Positions 28,493 through 36,530 of a DNA stretch of 41,729 nt are shown piece after piece. This DNA is from Chlorobiota bacterium (GTDB taxonomy: Bacteria > Bacteroidota > Bacteroidia > Bacteroidales > JAADGE01), in NCBI GenBank assembly GCA_013153865.1, contig JAADDR010000123.1, forward strand, positions 1 through 41,729. Reading direction: 5' to 3'. The translations under genes were made by a program, and so were the position numbers. Position 1 is the first letter of the stretch. Each line of letters begins with the position of its first letter. Under the pieces are notes generated by a model. The model saw only the letters and a list, made by a program, of their open reading frames with translations, did no database searches and was not told where the DNA came from.

Positions 28493-28512
28493 CATAAGAG
28501 AAAATAAAAGAA

Positions 28513-28854
28513 ATGCACGAATTGTCAATTGCTTTGGGAATTGTAGAAATAGCCGAAAAAGAAGTTCTGAAAGCCGGAGCATCTAAAGTTGAGTTGATAG
28601 AACTTGAGATAGGAAAATTGTCGGGAGTTGAAATAGAAGCTTTAAATTTTGCATGGCCTCAGGCTACGGAGGGAAGTGTATTGGAAACTGCCGAAAAAAA
28701 GATTTATGTAATAAAAGGAGTTGCCGAATGCCTCGATTGTAATATAAAATTCGATATCGAAAATATATATGACAGTTGCCCGAAATGTAACGGATATTTG
28801 AAAAACATTATACAAGGAAAAGAGTTGCGAGTAAAAGCTCTAACTGTTGATTAA
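28513..28854 (+). CDS. hypA: hydrogenase nickel incorporation protein HypA
   Basis: 113 residues, family length. The N-terminal MHELSIALGIV supplies the nickel-binding Met1-His2-Glu3 trio. The zinc domain has two CxxC pairs, Cys73/Cys76 (ECLDCN) and Cys89/Cys92 (CPKC). HypA receives nickel from HypB and delivers it to the large subunit once the iron centre is in place. First gene of the plus-strand arm, 20 bases after its -7 box, with hypB 37 bases downstream. Confidence 0.97.
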   Translation: MHELSIALGIVEIAEKEVLKAGASKVELIELEIGKLSGVEIEALNFAWPQATEGSVLETAEKKIYVIKGVAECLDCNIKFDIENIYDSCPKCNGYLKNIIQGKELRVKALTVD

Positions 28855-28891
28855 AATGTATCGGAAAACATAACCTGATAAAATATATATT

Positions 28892-29692
28892 ATGTGCACA
28901 ACATGCGGATGCGGAGTAACCGACGAAATAAGCATAAAACTGCCGGGAGAAAATTTGTCCGGAGCGGTAAAAAATATGCAAATCGAAATAAGTAATCATC
29001 ATGAACACGAACACGGTCATCATCACGACCACAGTCATGAAAAAACGGTTATCGAGTTGGAACAAGATATTTTGCATGCCAATAAGATGCTTGCCGAAAG
29101 AAACAGAGGTTATTTTCTTGCCAAAAATATTTTTGCGATAAATTTAGTAAGTTCGCCGGGTTCGGGAAAAACAAGTTTGCTTGAAAAAACTTTGTCGGAT
29201 TTGAAAAACGAGATAGATTTTTACGTAATAGAAGGTGACCAGCAGACCATGAACGATGCCGACAGGATAGATGCGTTGAAAGTACCTGTTGTGCAGATTA
29301 ATACCGGAAAAGCATGTCATTTGGACAGCGATATGGTAAATAAAGCAATATTAAAATTAAACCCTTCGCAAGATTCGATAGTAATGATTGAAAATGTCGG
29401 TAATTTGGTATGTCCCGCGGCTTTTGATTTAGGTGAGAATGCCAGAGCGGTAATAATAAGCACTACCGAAGGAGACGACAAGCCGATAAAATATCCCGAT
29501 ATGTTTGCCGATTCGGATGTTTGCATCATAAATAAAATCGATTTGCTTCCTTACGTTAATTTTGATGTTTCCAAAGCAAAAGATTATGCACTGAGAGTAA
29601 ATCCGAAGCTCATATTTTTCGAAATATCGGTAACAACGGGCGAAGGAACCGATAAATGGTACGAATGGTTGAAAAGTAACGTTAAAAAATAA
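28892..29692 (+). CDS. hypB: hydrogenase nickel incorporation GTPase HypB
   Basis: 266 residues. Three nickel-handling elements are visible. First is the N-terminal CxxCxC motif (MCTTCGCG; Cys2, Cys5, Cys7), the high-affinity site. Second is a His-rich stretch at residues ~36-49 (HHEHEHGHHHDHSH) that can store nickel. Third is the G-domain metal site with Cys142-His143 in GKACHLDSDM. The SIMIBI-class GTPase domain has the P-loop SSPGSGKTS (residues 87-95), EGDQQT and the NKIDLLPY guanine-specificity motif. GTP-dependent dimerisation drives transfer of nickel to HypA. The gene is followed five bases later by hypC. Confidence 0.97.
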   Translation: MCTTCGCGVTDEISIKLPGENLSGAVKNMQIEISNHHEHEHGHHHDHSHEKTVIELEQDILHANKMLAERNRGYFLAKNIFAINLVSSPGSGKTSLLEKTLSDLKNEIDFYVIEGDQQTMNDADRIDALKVPVVQINTGKACHLDSDMVNKAILKLNPSQDSIVMIENVGNLVCPAAFDLGENARAVIISTTEGDDKPIKYPDMFADSDVCIINKIDLLPYVNFDVSKAKDYALRVNPKLIFFEISVTTGEGTDKWYEWLKSNVKK

Positions 29693-29697
29693 ATATT

Positions 29698-29967
29698 ATG
29701 TGTTTGGCAATTCCCGGAAAAATAACGGAAATAAACGATGAAGTCGATGCAATTTTTCGCACGGCGAAAGTAGATTTTAACGGCATAATAAAAGAGGTGA
29801 ATTTGGCAATGGTGCCGGAAGCAAATATCGGCGATTACGTTTTGGTTCATGTAGGCAGTGCAATAAGCGTGGTAGATGAAGAAGAAGCAAAAAAAACAAT
29901 GGACATTTTGATAAAAATGGACGAAATAAGTCTGGAAAACGACGAAGATTACGGACGCGAAGAGTAA
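29698..29967 (+). CDS. hypC: hydrogenase assembly chaperone HypC
   Basis: 89 residues. The functional N-terminus MCLAIPGKI is present; Cys2, exposed after Met removal, binds the iron centre with HypD and then escorts it to the large subunit. The body carries AKVDFNGIIKEVNLAMVPEA and GDYVLVHVGSAISVVDEEEA, the OB-fold of the HypC/HybG family. The end is acidic (ENDEDYGREE). Only one HypC-like chaperone is present, fitting a single hydrogenase. It lies five bases after hypB; its partner hypD is on the other arm of the locus. Confidence 0.96.
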   Translation: MCLAIPGKITEINDEVDAIFRTAKVDFNGIIKEVNLAMVPEANIGDYVLVHVGSAISVVDEEEAKKTMDILIKMDEISLENDEDYGREE

Positions 29968-29989
29968 TTTAATCCGAAATACGATTTTT

Positions 29990-30739
29990 ATGTATTTTTT
30001 GTTTGCTTTCGGTATTGTATTGTTAAATTCGATAAACGGTTATTCCGATATTCCTATTTTATCCGGATTAATTATGAGTATGTTGCACGTAATTTCCGGA
30101 CCCGACCATCTTGCCGCCGTAACGCCTCTTTCAATCGACAGTAAAAAAAAATCTTGGGCAATAGGTCTTTTTTGGGGTATAGGGCATACAGCCGGAATGC
30201 TGATAATAGGACTTATCTTTATTCTGTTGAGAGAAAAAATAAATATTGATTTACTGTCGGCAAACGGAGAAAAAACAGTCGGATTTTTGCTTATAGGTAT
30301 CGGTATTTATTCGCTTCTGAAAATAAACAAAAAACACTCCGGAAAACATACGCACCCGCATACCCACGGCAACGAAGTTCATATTCATTTTCACAAACAC
30401 GAACAAGAAGAAACACACGAACACACGCATAAATTAAATCACAAGGCAAATATGTTCGGAGCATTGGGAATAGGAATACTGCACGGTGTTGCCGGTGTTT
30501 CGCATTTGTTTGCGATATTACCCACTTTGGCTTTACCGACACGTTCCGATTCGATATTATATTTAAGCAGTTTCGGTGCAGGGACAATTTTGGCAATGGT
30601 TGCTTATGCTTCGGCAATAGGTCTTATAAGCAAAAAAGCAGATGCTTCAAACAACGGAAAAATATCTTTGTTTTTGCGAATTTTCGGCGGTGCGGCGGCA
30701 ATAATCGTCGGTATTGTTTGGATTGTTCTAAGTTTTTAG
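29990..30739 (+). CDS. NicO/UreH-like nickel permease
   Basis: 249 residues with about six membrane helices. The first half has the metal motif MLHVISGPDHLAAVTP and a second conserved WGIGHTAGMLIIGL; the second half repeats this with ILHGVAGVSHLFAILP. These His/Asp-containing helix motifs resemble the NiCoT/RcnA/UreH superfamily. Between the halves is a His-rich cytoplasmic or periplasmic loop (residues ~115-150) with clusters such as HTHPHTHGNEVHIHFHKH. Placed 22 bases after hypC at the end of the hyp operon, it most likely supplies Ni2+ for the hydrogenase. RcnA-like proteins of similar fold export nickel, so direction rests on context. Its His-rich loop parallels the one in HypB. Confidence 0.82.
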   Translation: MYFLFAFGIVLLNSINGYSDIPILSGLIMSMLHVISGPDHLAAVTPLSIDSKKKSWAIGLFWGIGHTAGMLIIGLIFILLREKINIDLLSANGEKTVGFLLIGIGIYSLLKINKKHSGKHTHPHTHGNEVHIHFHKHEQEETHEHTHKLNHKANMFGALGIGILHGVAGVSHLFAILPTLALPTRSDSILYLSSFGAGTILAMVAYASAIGLISKKADASNNGKISLFLRIFGGAAAIIVGIVWIVLSF

Positions 30740-30771
30740 ATGTTAAAATAAAATCATTTGCAACTTTTTAC

Positions 30772-30819
30772 GGTGTTTTTAAGTCTTTTAAGTATTAAAA
30801 ATATTTAAATAAAAACACC
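30772..30819 (+). other. long hairpin abutting the start codon of the SGNH-like gene
   Basis: GGTGTTTTTA (30772-30781) pairs perfectly with TAAAAACACC (30810-30819), and inside it TTTAAGTATT (30787-30796) pairs with AATATTTAAA (30800-30809). The 3' arm ends directly before the ATG at 30820. It could be a terminator of the hyp operon (a T run begins at 30829) or a leader structure controlling translation. Confidence 0.6.
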
Positions 30820-31914
30820 ATGAAAAATTTTTTACTTACTTTAAGCATATTTTTTATGCTTTATTCCGGAAGCCTGTTTTCTCAGGCAATAATAATAGAC
30901 CACAATTGTGCAAAACTCGAACCTGTTACCGAATCTGCCGTTAATCAGGCAAAACAAACATTACATATTGCCTACGGTCATACATCGCACGGCAGTCAGC
31001 TTATAACCGGCATGTCGGCATTAATCGGACAAACAAGTTTAAACGGTTATAAAGGCGATATTTACGATTGGAACGAAGGCGGAACCGACGGAGCTTTGGA
31101 TATTGACGATTATTTCGGGTCGGGGGACCTCGGGCATAACGGCGATACGTCTTGGGCACCTTACACTCGAACATATTTAGCCGATAATCCGGATGTTAAT
31201 GTCGTAATATATTCTTGGTGCGGAGGACTTTCCGATAATACTCCCGACGGTATTCAAACCTACTTGGATAAGATGAACGAATTGGAACAACAATATCCCG
31301 GCGTAAAATTTGTCTATATGACCGGACATGCCGATATATGGGCAGATGAAACCGTTAAATCCGGAAATAATCAAATCCGAAATTATTGCAGAACAAATAA
31401 TAAGATTTTGTATGATTTTAACGATATAGAAATGTATAATCCGGACGGCACTTATTTTGAGTTTGTAAACGATAATTGTGATTATTATGATGCTCCGGGC
31501 GGTAACCTGTCGGGTAATTGGGCTGAAGAATGGCGCAATACTCATACCGAAGGTGTCGATTGGTACGATTGTGATCCGGCACATACCGATGCTCTTAACG
31601 GAAATTTAAAAGCTTATGCCGCATGGTGGCTTTGGTGCAGACTTGCCGGCTGGGAAGGAACGGGCACGGAAATTATAAATGCAGAAAATAATTTCGAGTT
31701 ATATCCGAATCCTGTCGAAAATATCTTAAAAATAAAAACAAACGAAAAAATTCTACGTATCGAAATAACTGACATAACGGGTAAACTTGTTAAAACCGAA
31801 GGTTTTTCGGGTGCTTATAACGAAATTAACGTATCGGATTTAGAACCGGGCATCTATTTTTTGAATATGGATACGGAAAAAGGACAAAATATTTTGAATT
31901 TTATAAAGAAATAA
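30820..31914 (+). CDS. secreted SGNH-hydrolase-like protein with T9SS sorting domain
   Basis: 364 residues. The N-terminal signal peptide (FLLTLSIFFMLYSGSLFS, cut before QA) is followed by a catalytic-looking domain of ~255 residues. I do not recognise a named family but see an SGNH/GDSL-like layout. There is a possible nucleophile Ser in IAYGHTSHGSQL, Gly-rich GSGDLGHNGD, a beta strand ending in IYSWCGGLSDN, FVYMTGHAD, and a C-terminal DCDPAHTDALNGN that fits the Asp-x-x-His block. It ends with a T9SS type A sorting domain (residues ~285-364: FELYPNPVENILKI, VSDLEPGIYFLNM). The protein is therefore probably exported across the outer membrane and anchored or released. Substrate unknown. It lies downstream of the hyp operon behind a strong hairpin. 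Confidence 0.65.
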   Translation: MKNFLLTLSIFFMLYSGSLFSQAIIIDHNCAKLEPVTESAVNQAKQTLHIAYGHTSHGSQLITGMSALIGQTSLNGYKGDIYDWNEGGTDGALDIDDYFGSGDLGHNGDTSWAPYTRTYLADNPDVNVVIYSWCGGLSDNTPDGIQTYLDKMNELEQQYPGVKFVYMTGHADIWADETVKSGNNQIRNYCRTNNKILYDFNDIEMYNPDGTYFEFVNDNCDYYDAPGGNLSGNWAEEWRNTHTEGVDWYDCDPAHTDALNGNLKAYAAWWLWCRLAGWEGTGTEIINAENNFELYPNPVENILKIKTNEKILRIEITDITGKLVKTEGFSGAYNEINVSDLEPGIYFLNMDTEKGQNILNFIKK

Positions 31915-31919
31915 AAATA

Positions 31920-31958
31920 AAAGAGGGTTTTCCGCAATAAGAAGACTCTCTTTGTTTT
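31920..31958. terminator. bidirectional terminator between convergent genes
   Basis: AAAGAGGGTTTTC (31920-31932) pairs with GAAGACTCTCTTT (31941-31953), a 13-bp stem with two G-T pairs and an 8-base loop, followed by GTTTTAT. On the opposite strand the stem is followed by TATTTTTATT, so it can end both convergent transcripts. Confidence 0.75.
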
Positions 31959-32928
31959 ATTCTTCGTAATATTCGAAAGCATCTATTATATCAAGATAAA
32001 CCCCGTCGAAACCGGCATCAAGGATTTTTTTAAGATAAGAATTATCATTTCCGTAAATAATATCCTGCCATTCTTTTTCCCAATACCATACTTTATAATT
32101 TCCTTTCCAGTCGGGGTTTTCTTTATCTAACCAAAAAGGTTTGTCTTTATCCCATTCTTTTTGCCAGTAATACCTGTAATCTTCTGCTTCGCCGATGCTC
32201 ATGTATGATATTACAAGCCGTTTTCCGCCGTTATTTTTTATCTTTAGAGATGATATCTCACTTTCCGTAAAAGCTGTTTCGTTAAAAAACAAATCCGTCA
32301 GAATTATGTCGAAATTAGTTTCGGATACGGCGCCGATAAAATCTTCTTTTGACGTAAAATTTTCGGTATTAATAAGATAAAGAAAGTTTTTTGCATCGTT
32401 AATATTGTTTATATCATCGGAATTTTCGCCGTAAACAGGAACCGGATAATCCGGAATTACATTGAGGTTTCGTTCGGGGGCGGCAAAAGATATAAAACCG
32501 AGATTACTGTTTTCAGCATAAGAATCGGACATTTTGGATTGCGTATAACAATAGTCGGTAACGAGTATTTTAACTCCGTTTTCTTTTTCGATATTTAAGA
32601 ACGGCAACATAAAATTCTTATCGTTTTCCGAAGTTGCTTCATCATCGTTGTCATATCCGTAAAAAAGGTCTTCTCTGCCTTGTCCGTCAACGGCATTAAG
32701 GTAATAAGTCGCCGGAGTTCCGTCTGCTTCGCCGTTTTCGGTTGCCAGTTGCTCGCCGTTTTGCGGAATAACGGCAAAATCAGGGTTTATGTTTTTTGCA
32801 TAAGAACTTATTCCTTGCACAAAATTTCTCATCTCCTGCTTAAAGTCGATATTTTCGGGTATATCGTTTTTGTCGCACGACGACAAAGCAATTGCCGAAA
32901 TGCTTAAAAATATTATTGCTGCTTTCAT
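31957..32928 (-). CDS. TM1410/GH114-like putative endo-polygalactosaminidase lipoprotein
   Basis: 323 residues from ATG 32928 (upstream in-frame residues from 32961 do not look like a signal). The N-terminus MKAAIIFLSISAIALSSCDK is a lipoprotein signal with lipobox LSSC. The body follows the TM1410/MJ1477 family of (beta/alpha)8 glycosidases related to GH114: VKILVTDYCYT, NLGFISFAAPE, FDIILTDLFF, KRLVISYMSIGEAEDYRYYW, NYKVWYWEKEWQDI and the C-terminal GFDGVYLDIIDAFEYY with the acidic pair expected in the active site. Members of GH114 cut alpha-1,4-linked galactosamine polymers. The activity here is inferred from family resemblance only. It has its own -7 box and starts with a hairpin-containing leader. 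Confidence 0.78.
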   Translation of the reverse strand: MKAAIIFLSISAIALSSCDKNDIPENIDFKQEMRNFVQGISSYAKNINPDFAVIPQNGEQLATENGEADGTPATYYLNAVDGQGREDLFYGYDNDDEATSENDKNFMLPFLNIEKENGVKILVTDYCYTQSKMSDSYAENSNLGFISFAAPERNLNVIPDYPVPVYGENSDDINNINDAKNFLYLINTENFTSKEDFIGAVSETNFDIILTDLFFNETAFTESEISSLKIKNNGGKRLVISYMSIGEAEDYRYYWQKEWDKDKPFWLDKENPDWKGNYKVWYWEKEWQDIIYGNDNSYLKKILDAGFDGVYLDIIDAFEYYEE

Positions 32929-32951
32929 TATGTATGTTTTGGTAAAAACTA

Positions 32952-32974
32952 AGGACGACATAAAAAGCCGTCCT
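32952..32974 (-). terminator. small hairpin between the Asp-box gene and the lipoprotein gene
   Basis: AGGACG (32952-32957) pairs with CGTCCT (32969-32974) around an 11-base loop. Read on the minus strand the loop contains CTTTTTAT and the stem is followed by AGTTTTTACC. It may end the upstream Asp-box gene transcript or lie at the very 5' end of the lipoprotein mRNA, because the -7 box is just upstream. Confidence 0.45.
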
Positions 32975-32982
32975 CAAAGTTA
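32975..32982 (-). promoter_or_regulatory. -7 promoter box for the TM1410/GH114-like lipoprotein gene
   Basis: TAACTTTG on the minus strand, an exact TAnnTTTG match 46 bases before the start codon at 32928. A palindrome TTACGAA...TTCGTAA (32980-32998) overlaps its upstream edge and could be an operator. No -33 TTTG is evident. Confidence 0.5.
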
Positions 32983-33003
32983 CGAAATATATTCGTAATT
33001 TTA

Positions 33004-36000
33004 TTATTCGAAATCCGGTATTCTTCCGGGCGACCACGGACTTCCGGCTGCATTTGCGCGTTTTTCGAGCAACTGAAGTTTTTGGTCGAGAACTTTTGCC
33101 GTTTTTATGAGTTCGTTTACACCGTTTTTAACTATTTTCAGATTTTCTTTAAGGGTTTCGGTAGCATCCGAACCGTGAAAAGCTCCGTATGTAACTGCAG
33201 ATATTCGCATGTTTAAACTCGGCGGTTGGCTTTCGTGCAATTTATCCGTTATTTCGTCTCCTTGAAGTTCTCTTTTCATATCTCGGAGCTCGGCTATGAT
33301 TTCGTCGGCACGCATAATATCTTCTTGTGTGGCTCCGGCACCGTTTATTAATGCCGTTTTAAGAGCTTTTACGTTTTTGCTCATTTCGTCCGTCCATTTT
33401 ATAAGACCTTCGGTTACTCCGTAAACTTTTGCCGCTTCTTTTTTGAAGTTTTCAAGGGCAACGGGGTCTTGTGCCGGTAATGTCAGGTTACCGAGCGGTT
33501 TGAGACAGAAACTTTGCTCTTCGCCGATTTTTGTTTCTATTCCGTTTATTGTTTTCGACATTGATACTGTATATTTTCCGGGCGGGACGGGTATTCCTCC
33601 GGTTTGTTTGTTGTGGATGGGAGAATTTTCGCTTGTTACCGGATACATGTTAAAACGTCTCAGTCCCCAGTTAAACCTGTGTAATCCCGGACTTGTCGGG
33701 CGTTTTATTCGTCTTACGACTTCTCCTTTTTCGTTTTTTACGGTAAACATAAGATAAGGAGGTATTTCGTCTGCTTCTTCTCTCAAAATATCAATCGAAG
33801 GAAAAGAAATATCTTTGTTGTCTTTTTCCGCTTCCGTGCGATAATCTTTTTTTGTTTTTATTTTATCTTTAATGTAATATGTGAATGTAGCTCCGTATTC
33901 GGGATTTTTTCCGTAAAATTCGCTTGCTCCCTGTCCGTATTTTTTAGATGTTTGAGTATAAATGTAAGCATCTTTTACCGGAAACAGAATATTATCTTTC
34001 TTTAATGTTTTGGGTGTTATTTTTCTGAGTAACGAAAAATCGTCCAGTATGTAAAACCCTCTTCCGAAAGTGGCTATTACCAAATCGTCTTCTCTTTTTT
34101 GAATTTTTATGTCTCTTACCGCCGTTGTCGGTAATCCTCCGGACAGTTTAATCCACTTGCCGCCTCCGTTAACGGAAAAATATAATCCGAACTCCGTTCC
34201 CGCAAACAATAATTGTTTTTCCTCCGGATCTTCAACAATTGAATATACCGTTCCTCTTTCGGGTAAATCGGTAACTATCTCAAACCAAGTTTTGCCTTTG
34301 TCCATGCTCTTCATCAGGTAAGGTTTGAGGTCGTTGTTTTTTCTTCCGTCGAAAGCAACGTAAACCGTATTTTCGTCATGTTGCGAAGCAAATATGCAAC
34401 TTACGTATGTCATATCCGGAACATCACCGATTTTTTTGATTTTTCGCCACGTTTTACCGCCGTCTTCGGTAATTTGTATCAGCCCGTCGTCTGTTCCGAC
34501 ATACAGCAGATTTTCGTTTAACGGAGATTCGTCAAATGCCGTTATGTTGCCGAATATTGATGTTGAAGCATTTTTTGCCACTGCATCGACACCTTGTATT
34601 TTACCCATTACTTTAAGATTGTTTCTGTTTAATTGTCGCGTTAAATCAGGGCTTATTACTTTCCATGAGTTTCCTCTGTCGTCGCTTCTGAATACTTTGT
34701 TGGCACAAAAATAAAGTCTTTTATTATCGAAGTTACTTATTTTAAACGGAGCGTTCCAATTCCACCTGTATGCTTCTCCTTCCGGAGGAAGCGGTTGTAT
34801 GTAAACTCTTTCTCCGCTTTGTTTGTCGTATCTTACCATACCGCCGTATTGCGATTCGGCATAAATTATATTCGGATTTTCAGGGTCTGATGCAGAAAAA
34901 AATCCGTCGCCGCCTTGTGTTACCTTCCAATCTCCTTTTGTTATTCCGTCTCTGCAAATTGTTTGTGAAGGTCCGGTGCAACTGTGATTGTCTTGTGTTC
35001 CGCCCGAAATGTTATAAAAAGGTTTGGCATTGTCAACCGCAACCCTATAAAATTGAGTAACAGGCAAATTGGGAGTATGTCTCCAATTCTTTCCGAAATC
35101 AAAAGTTTCGTAAAGTCCTCCGTCGCTGCCTGTGAGAATATGGTTTGTGTTATCGGGGTCAATCCAAAAAGCATGGTCGTCAACATGTTTGTTTGACAAA
35201 CCGAATTTTTTCCATGTTTTTCCTCCGTCTTTGGAATATTGCGAATAAGTATCCGCGGAATATATTTTGTTTTCGTCTTTCGGATCGCAAAATATTCTGT
35301 TGTAATATTGAGGACTTGTCGATACGTAAGAACTCATTTTTTGCCACGACGCACCTCTGTTTGTTGTTCTGTAAACTCCGCCTTTTGCATCCGGAAGTTC
35401 TATAATGGCGTAAACATAATCCGGATTTGCCGGAGATATTGCCAATCCTATTCTGCCGACATTTCCTCCGGGCAGACCTTTTGTAAGTTTTTTCCATGTT
35501 TTTCCGGCATCTTCCGATTTGTATATTGCAGATTCCGGACCTCCGTCAATTAATGTGAATACTCTTCTTCTGCGCTGATAACTTGCGGCATAAAGTATGT
35601 CCGGATTTCGCGGGTCTGATACTATATCCGTAAATCCGGTATTTTCGCTTACGGTTAATAAAGTGTCCCAAGTTTGACCGTAGTCGGAAGTTTTAAAAAT
35701 CCCTCTTTCGCCTCCCGCTCCCCAAAGCGGACCTTGTGCGGCAACATAAACATCGGAGTTGCGCGGGTCAATAATTATTCTGCCGATATGTTCGGTATTT
35801 TTTAATCCCGTATTTTTAAATGATTGTCCTCCGTCAAAAGATACATATACGCCGTCGCCGTATCCTATGGCTCTTTGACTGTTATACTCTCCGGTTCCTA
35901 CCCATACTATGTTGGTGTTATTCGGGTCGATTGCCACATCTGCAATTGAATACGAACCGTAATTATCGAAAATCGGTTTAAATGTAATCCCGGCGTTATT

Positions 36001-36228
36001 TGTTTTCCATACTCCGCCTGCCGCGGCGGCAATATAAAATTCCGAATGATTCTGAGGATTTACTTCTATGTCGGCTATTCTGCCGGAAGCATAAGCAGGT
36101 CCTATACTTCTGAATTTGAATGCCGAAAATGTTTTTGAGTTTAAAGAAATATTTTCTTGCGAAAGAGCGAAGAAAGATAAAAACAGAAACAGGATAACTG
36201 CTTTTATGCTTAATATTGTTTTTTTCAT
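33004..36228 (-). CDS. large exported Asp-box (BNR/sortilin-like) beta-propeller protein
   Basis: 1074 residues. A signal peptide (AVILFLFLSFFALS, cut before QENI) precedes a long beta-propeller region built from Asp-box units of the form S-x-D-x-G-x-T-W. I count about eleven, among them YVSFDGGQSF, FKTSDYGQTW, YKSEDAGKTW, YRTTNRGASW, YSKDGGKTW, FRSDDRGNSW, ITEDGGKTW and MKSMDKGKTW. This suggests one or two propellers like VPS10/sortilin and sialidase-type folds. After ~residue 720 the repeats stop and a C-terminal part follows with an immunoglobulin-like stretch (FNWGLRRFNMYPV; GKYTVSMSKTING) and a helical end. No T9SS sorting domain is seen, so it is likely periplasmic. Function unknown; such proteins are common and usually annotated as glycosyl hydrolases without proof. 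Confidence 0.85.
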   Translation of the reverse strand: MKKTILSIKAVILFLFLSFFALSQENISLNSKTFSAFKFRSIGPAYASGRIADIEVNPQNHSEFYIAAAAGGVWKTNNAGITFKPIFDNYGSYSIADVAIDPNNTNIVWVGTGEYNSQRAIGYGDGVYVSFDGGQSFKNTGLKNTEHIGRIIIDPRNSDVYVAAQGPLWGAGGERGIFKTSDYGQTWDTLLTVSENTGFTDIVSDPRNPDILYAASYQRRRRVFTLIDGGPESAIYKSEDAGKTWKKLTKGLPGGNVGRIGLAISPANPDYVYAIIELPDAKGGVYRTTNRGASWQKMSSYVSTSPQYYNRIFCDPKDENKIYSADTYSQYSKDGGKTWKKFGLSNKHVDDHAFWIDPDNTNHILTGSDGGLYETFDFGKNWRHTPNLPVTQFYRVAVDNAKPFYNISGGTQDNHSCTGPSQTICRDGITKGDWKVTQGGDGFFSASDPENPNIIYAESQYGGMVRYDKQSGERVYIQPLPPEGEAYRWNWNAPFKISNFDNKRLYFCANKVFRSDDRGNSWKVISPDLTRQLNRNNLKVMGKIQGVDAVAKNASTSIFGNITAFDESPLNENLLYVGTDDGLIQITEDGGKTWRKIKKIGDVPDMTYVSCIFASQHDENTVYVAFDGRKNNDLKPYLMKSMDKGKTWFEIVTDLPERGTVYSIVEDPEEKQLLFAGTEFGLYFSVNGGGKWIKLSGGLPTTAVRDIKIQKREDDLVIATFGRGFYILDDFSLLRKITPKTLKKDNILFPVKDAYIYTQTSKKYGQGASEFYGKNPEYGATFTYYIKDKIKTKKDYRTEAEKDNKDISFPSIDILREEADEIPPYLMFTVKNEKGEVVRRIKRPTSPGLHRFNWGLRRFNMYPVTSENSPIHNKQTGGIPVPPGKYTVSMSKTINGIETKIGEEQSFCLKPLGNLTLPAQDPVALENFKKEAAKVYGVTEGLIKWTDEMSKNVKALKTALINGAGATQEDIMRADEIIAELRDMKRELQGDEITDKLHESQPPSLNMRISAVTYGAFHGSDATETLKENLKIVKNGVNELIKTAKVLDQKLQLLEKRANAAGSPWSPGRIPDFE

Positions 36229-36530
36229 AATTCTGATAATTAAGTTGAAAATAACTTTATGATATACAATAGCTAATATTGTAATTTATGTAAATATGCA
36301 AAAGTCGTGCAATAATTTCGGGTTACCGGTTAAAATCGGATATACGGGTTTTAAATAGTTAGTGTACTCTTCCTTGTTTGTTTTTTAAATTATTATGCTA
36401 ATTATTTGATTGGTAGTTGTTTGTACTATTGTATTTTTGCTTTAAATAAAATAATGATACTATGTTCTCATTATAAAAAAAAATCGGAAAAACCTTTATC
36501 TTTGCAAAATTTCGCAAAAAGTAATTAAAT
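36229..36530. other. 302-base divergent intergenic region
   Basis: AT-rich spacer between the divergent Asp-box gene and uvrA. It contains the uvrA -7 box (36497-36504). No -7 box for the minus-strand gene, no small ORF, no RNA gene and no LexA-like palindrome was recognised. Confidence 0.6.
36497..36504 (+). promoter_or_regulatory. -7 promoter box for uvrA
   Basis: TATCTTTG, an exact TAnnTTTG match 26 bases before the uvrA ATG. No TTTG is seen at the right -33 spacing. Confidence 0.55.

Larger units (their letters stand above)
28276..28512. other. divergent hya/hyp intergenic regulatory region
   Basis: A 237-base AT-rich region between the divergent small subunit and hypA start codons. It contains one TAnnTTTG box for each direction (28310-28317 minus, 28485-28492 plus), leaving about 165 bases between them, enough for shared regulator sites. 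I could not recognise a specific operator; no regulator gene lies nearby. Confidence 0.6.
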
